Positions 63,817 to 64,000 of a stretch of 64,000 bases of DNA are shown piece after piece. Under the pieces are notes generated by a model. It saw nothing but the letters and a program-made list of their open reading frames with translations. It ran no database searches and was not told the DNA's origin. The DNA comes from Aphelocoma coerulescens (Eukaryota > Chordata > Aves > Passeriformes > Corvidae): the NCBI RefSeq assembly GCF_041296385.1, contig NC_091014.1, positions 11,011,578 through 11,075,577 of the forward strand, read 5' to 3'. Position 1 is the first letter of the stretch. Each line of letters starts with the position of its first letter. Position numbers and translations under genes: made by a program.

Positions 63817-64000
63817 TCATCATAGAATTTTTGGTGGAAAAGACCGTTAAGATCAAGTGCAGACATCAACCCACCACCACCATGATGTTCACCACTAAAC
63901 CATGTCCTCAAATACCACATCCACACATTTTTTGAACTTCCAGGGGTGGTGACTACCACTTCACTGGACTGCCTATTTCAGTGTTTTCACAACCCTTTCT
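63817..64000 (-). mobile_element. CR1 LINE 3' fragment, runs off the window (minus)
   Basis: The plus strand reads CATCATAGAATTTTTGGTGG, AAAAGACCGTTAAGATCAAG, CATGATGTTCACCACTAAAC, then CCAGGGGTGGTGACTACCAC. This is the reverse complement of the CR1 variant whose 3' UTR includes a CCACCATG-like block and a TCAAATACCACATCCACAC block. The 3' terminus is at 63817; the 5' side continues beyond 64000. Confidence 0.85.

Larger units (their letters stand above)
57291..64000 (+). other. CACNA2D1: CACNA2D1 intron, 5' part (downstream of exon 57159)
   Basis: Starts with donor GTAACT at 57291 and runs off the window. The next alpha2delta-1 exon, which should begin by completing an alanine codon (G|CN) and continue with the SPWVDN stretch, is not seen before 64000. 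Content: a GCT repeat at 57941-57958, a CR1 ORF2 relic at 60058-60182, a T17 tract at 60231-60247, a 20-bp duplication at 60889, an A19 tract at 63188-63206, and a CR1 3' end at 63817-64000. I see nothing definable in 58000-60050 or 60930-63180. Confidence 0.85.

Noticed and set aside
1..64000. tRNA, snRNA, microRNA, CRISPR or prokaryote-type operon features
   Set aside because: None seen. The intron-exon structure and repeats are vertebrate, and no cloverleaf with A/B boxes or spaced direct-repeat array was recognised.

Overview
This window is vertebrate nuclear DNA, almost certainly from a bird. The evidence is two unmistakable coding exons of a calcium-channel auxiliary-subunit gene set in very long AT-rich introns, at least nine fragments of CR1 (the dominant bird LINE), and several solo LTRs of bird endogenous-retrovirus type. 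The short, degenerate CR1 pieces and the LTR types look like a neoavian bird, probably a songbird. That last step is inference from repeat style only.

The only gene I can support is CACNA2D1 (voltage-gated calcium channel alpha2delta-1), read on the + strand. Two consecutive coding exons are visible, 16306-16435 and 57159-57290. They join in frame (phase 1) and encode about 87 residues of the extracellular VWA_N region, just before the von Willebrand A domain. The layout is: 1-16305, 3' part of the upstream intron; 16306-16435, exon; 16436-57158, a complete 40.7 kb intron; 57159-57290, exon; 57291-64000, 5' part of the next intron. The start codon, signal peptide, VWA/MIDAS domain, Cache domains and delta chain all lie outside the window. 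I found no second gene, RNA gene or CRISPR array. None of the other open frames of 60-138 codons has a recognisable family or homologous exon structure, apart from one CR1 ORF2 relic and frames running through LTRs or low-complexity sequence.

The introns hold the following. (a) CR1 fragments lie on both strands: 8117, 8752, 18753, 20370, 27480, 42514, 54226, 60058 and 63817 (start positions). (b) LTRs: a pair of the same family in inverted orientation (7371-8021 minus, 55689-56333 plus) brackets exon 16306; a complete solo LTR with a 4-bp target duplication lies at 14631-15196; a truncated LTR of another family lies at 13678-14100. (c) There are simple repeats, T/G-rich low-complexity tracts, an AT-rich palindromic block, and small tandem duplications (3 x 18 bp at 29561, 2 x 57 bp at 35201, 2 x 20 bp at 60889).

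I see no previously undescribed biological system here. The observations most worth checking are the inverted LTR pair around a single coding exon (possible exon circularisation or inversion substrate), the pair of antisense LTRs just upstream of that exon's weak-looking acceptor, and the tandem duplications as possible polymorphic markers.
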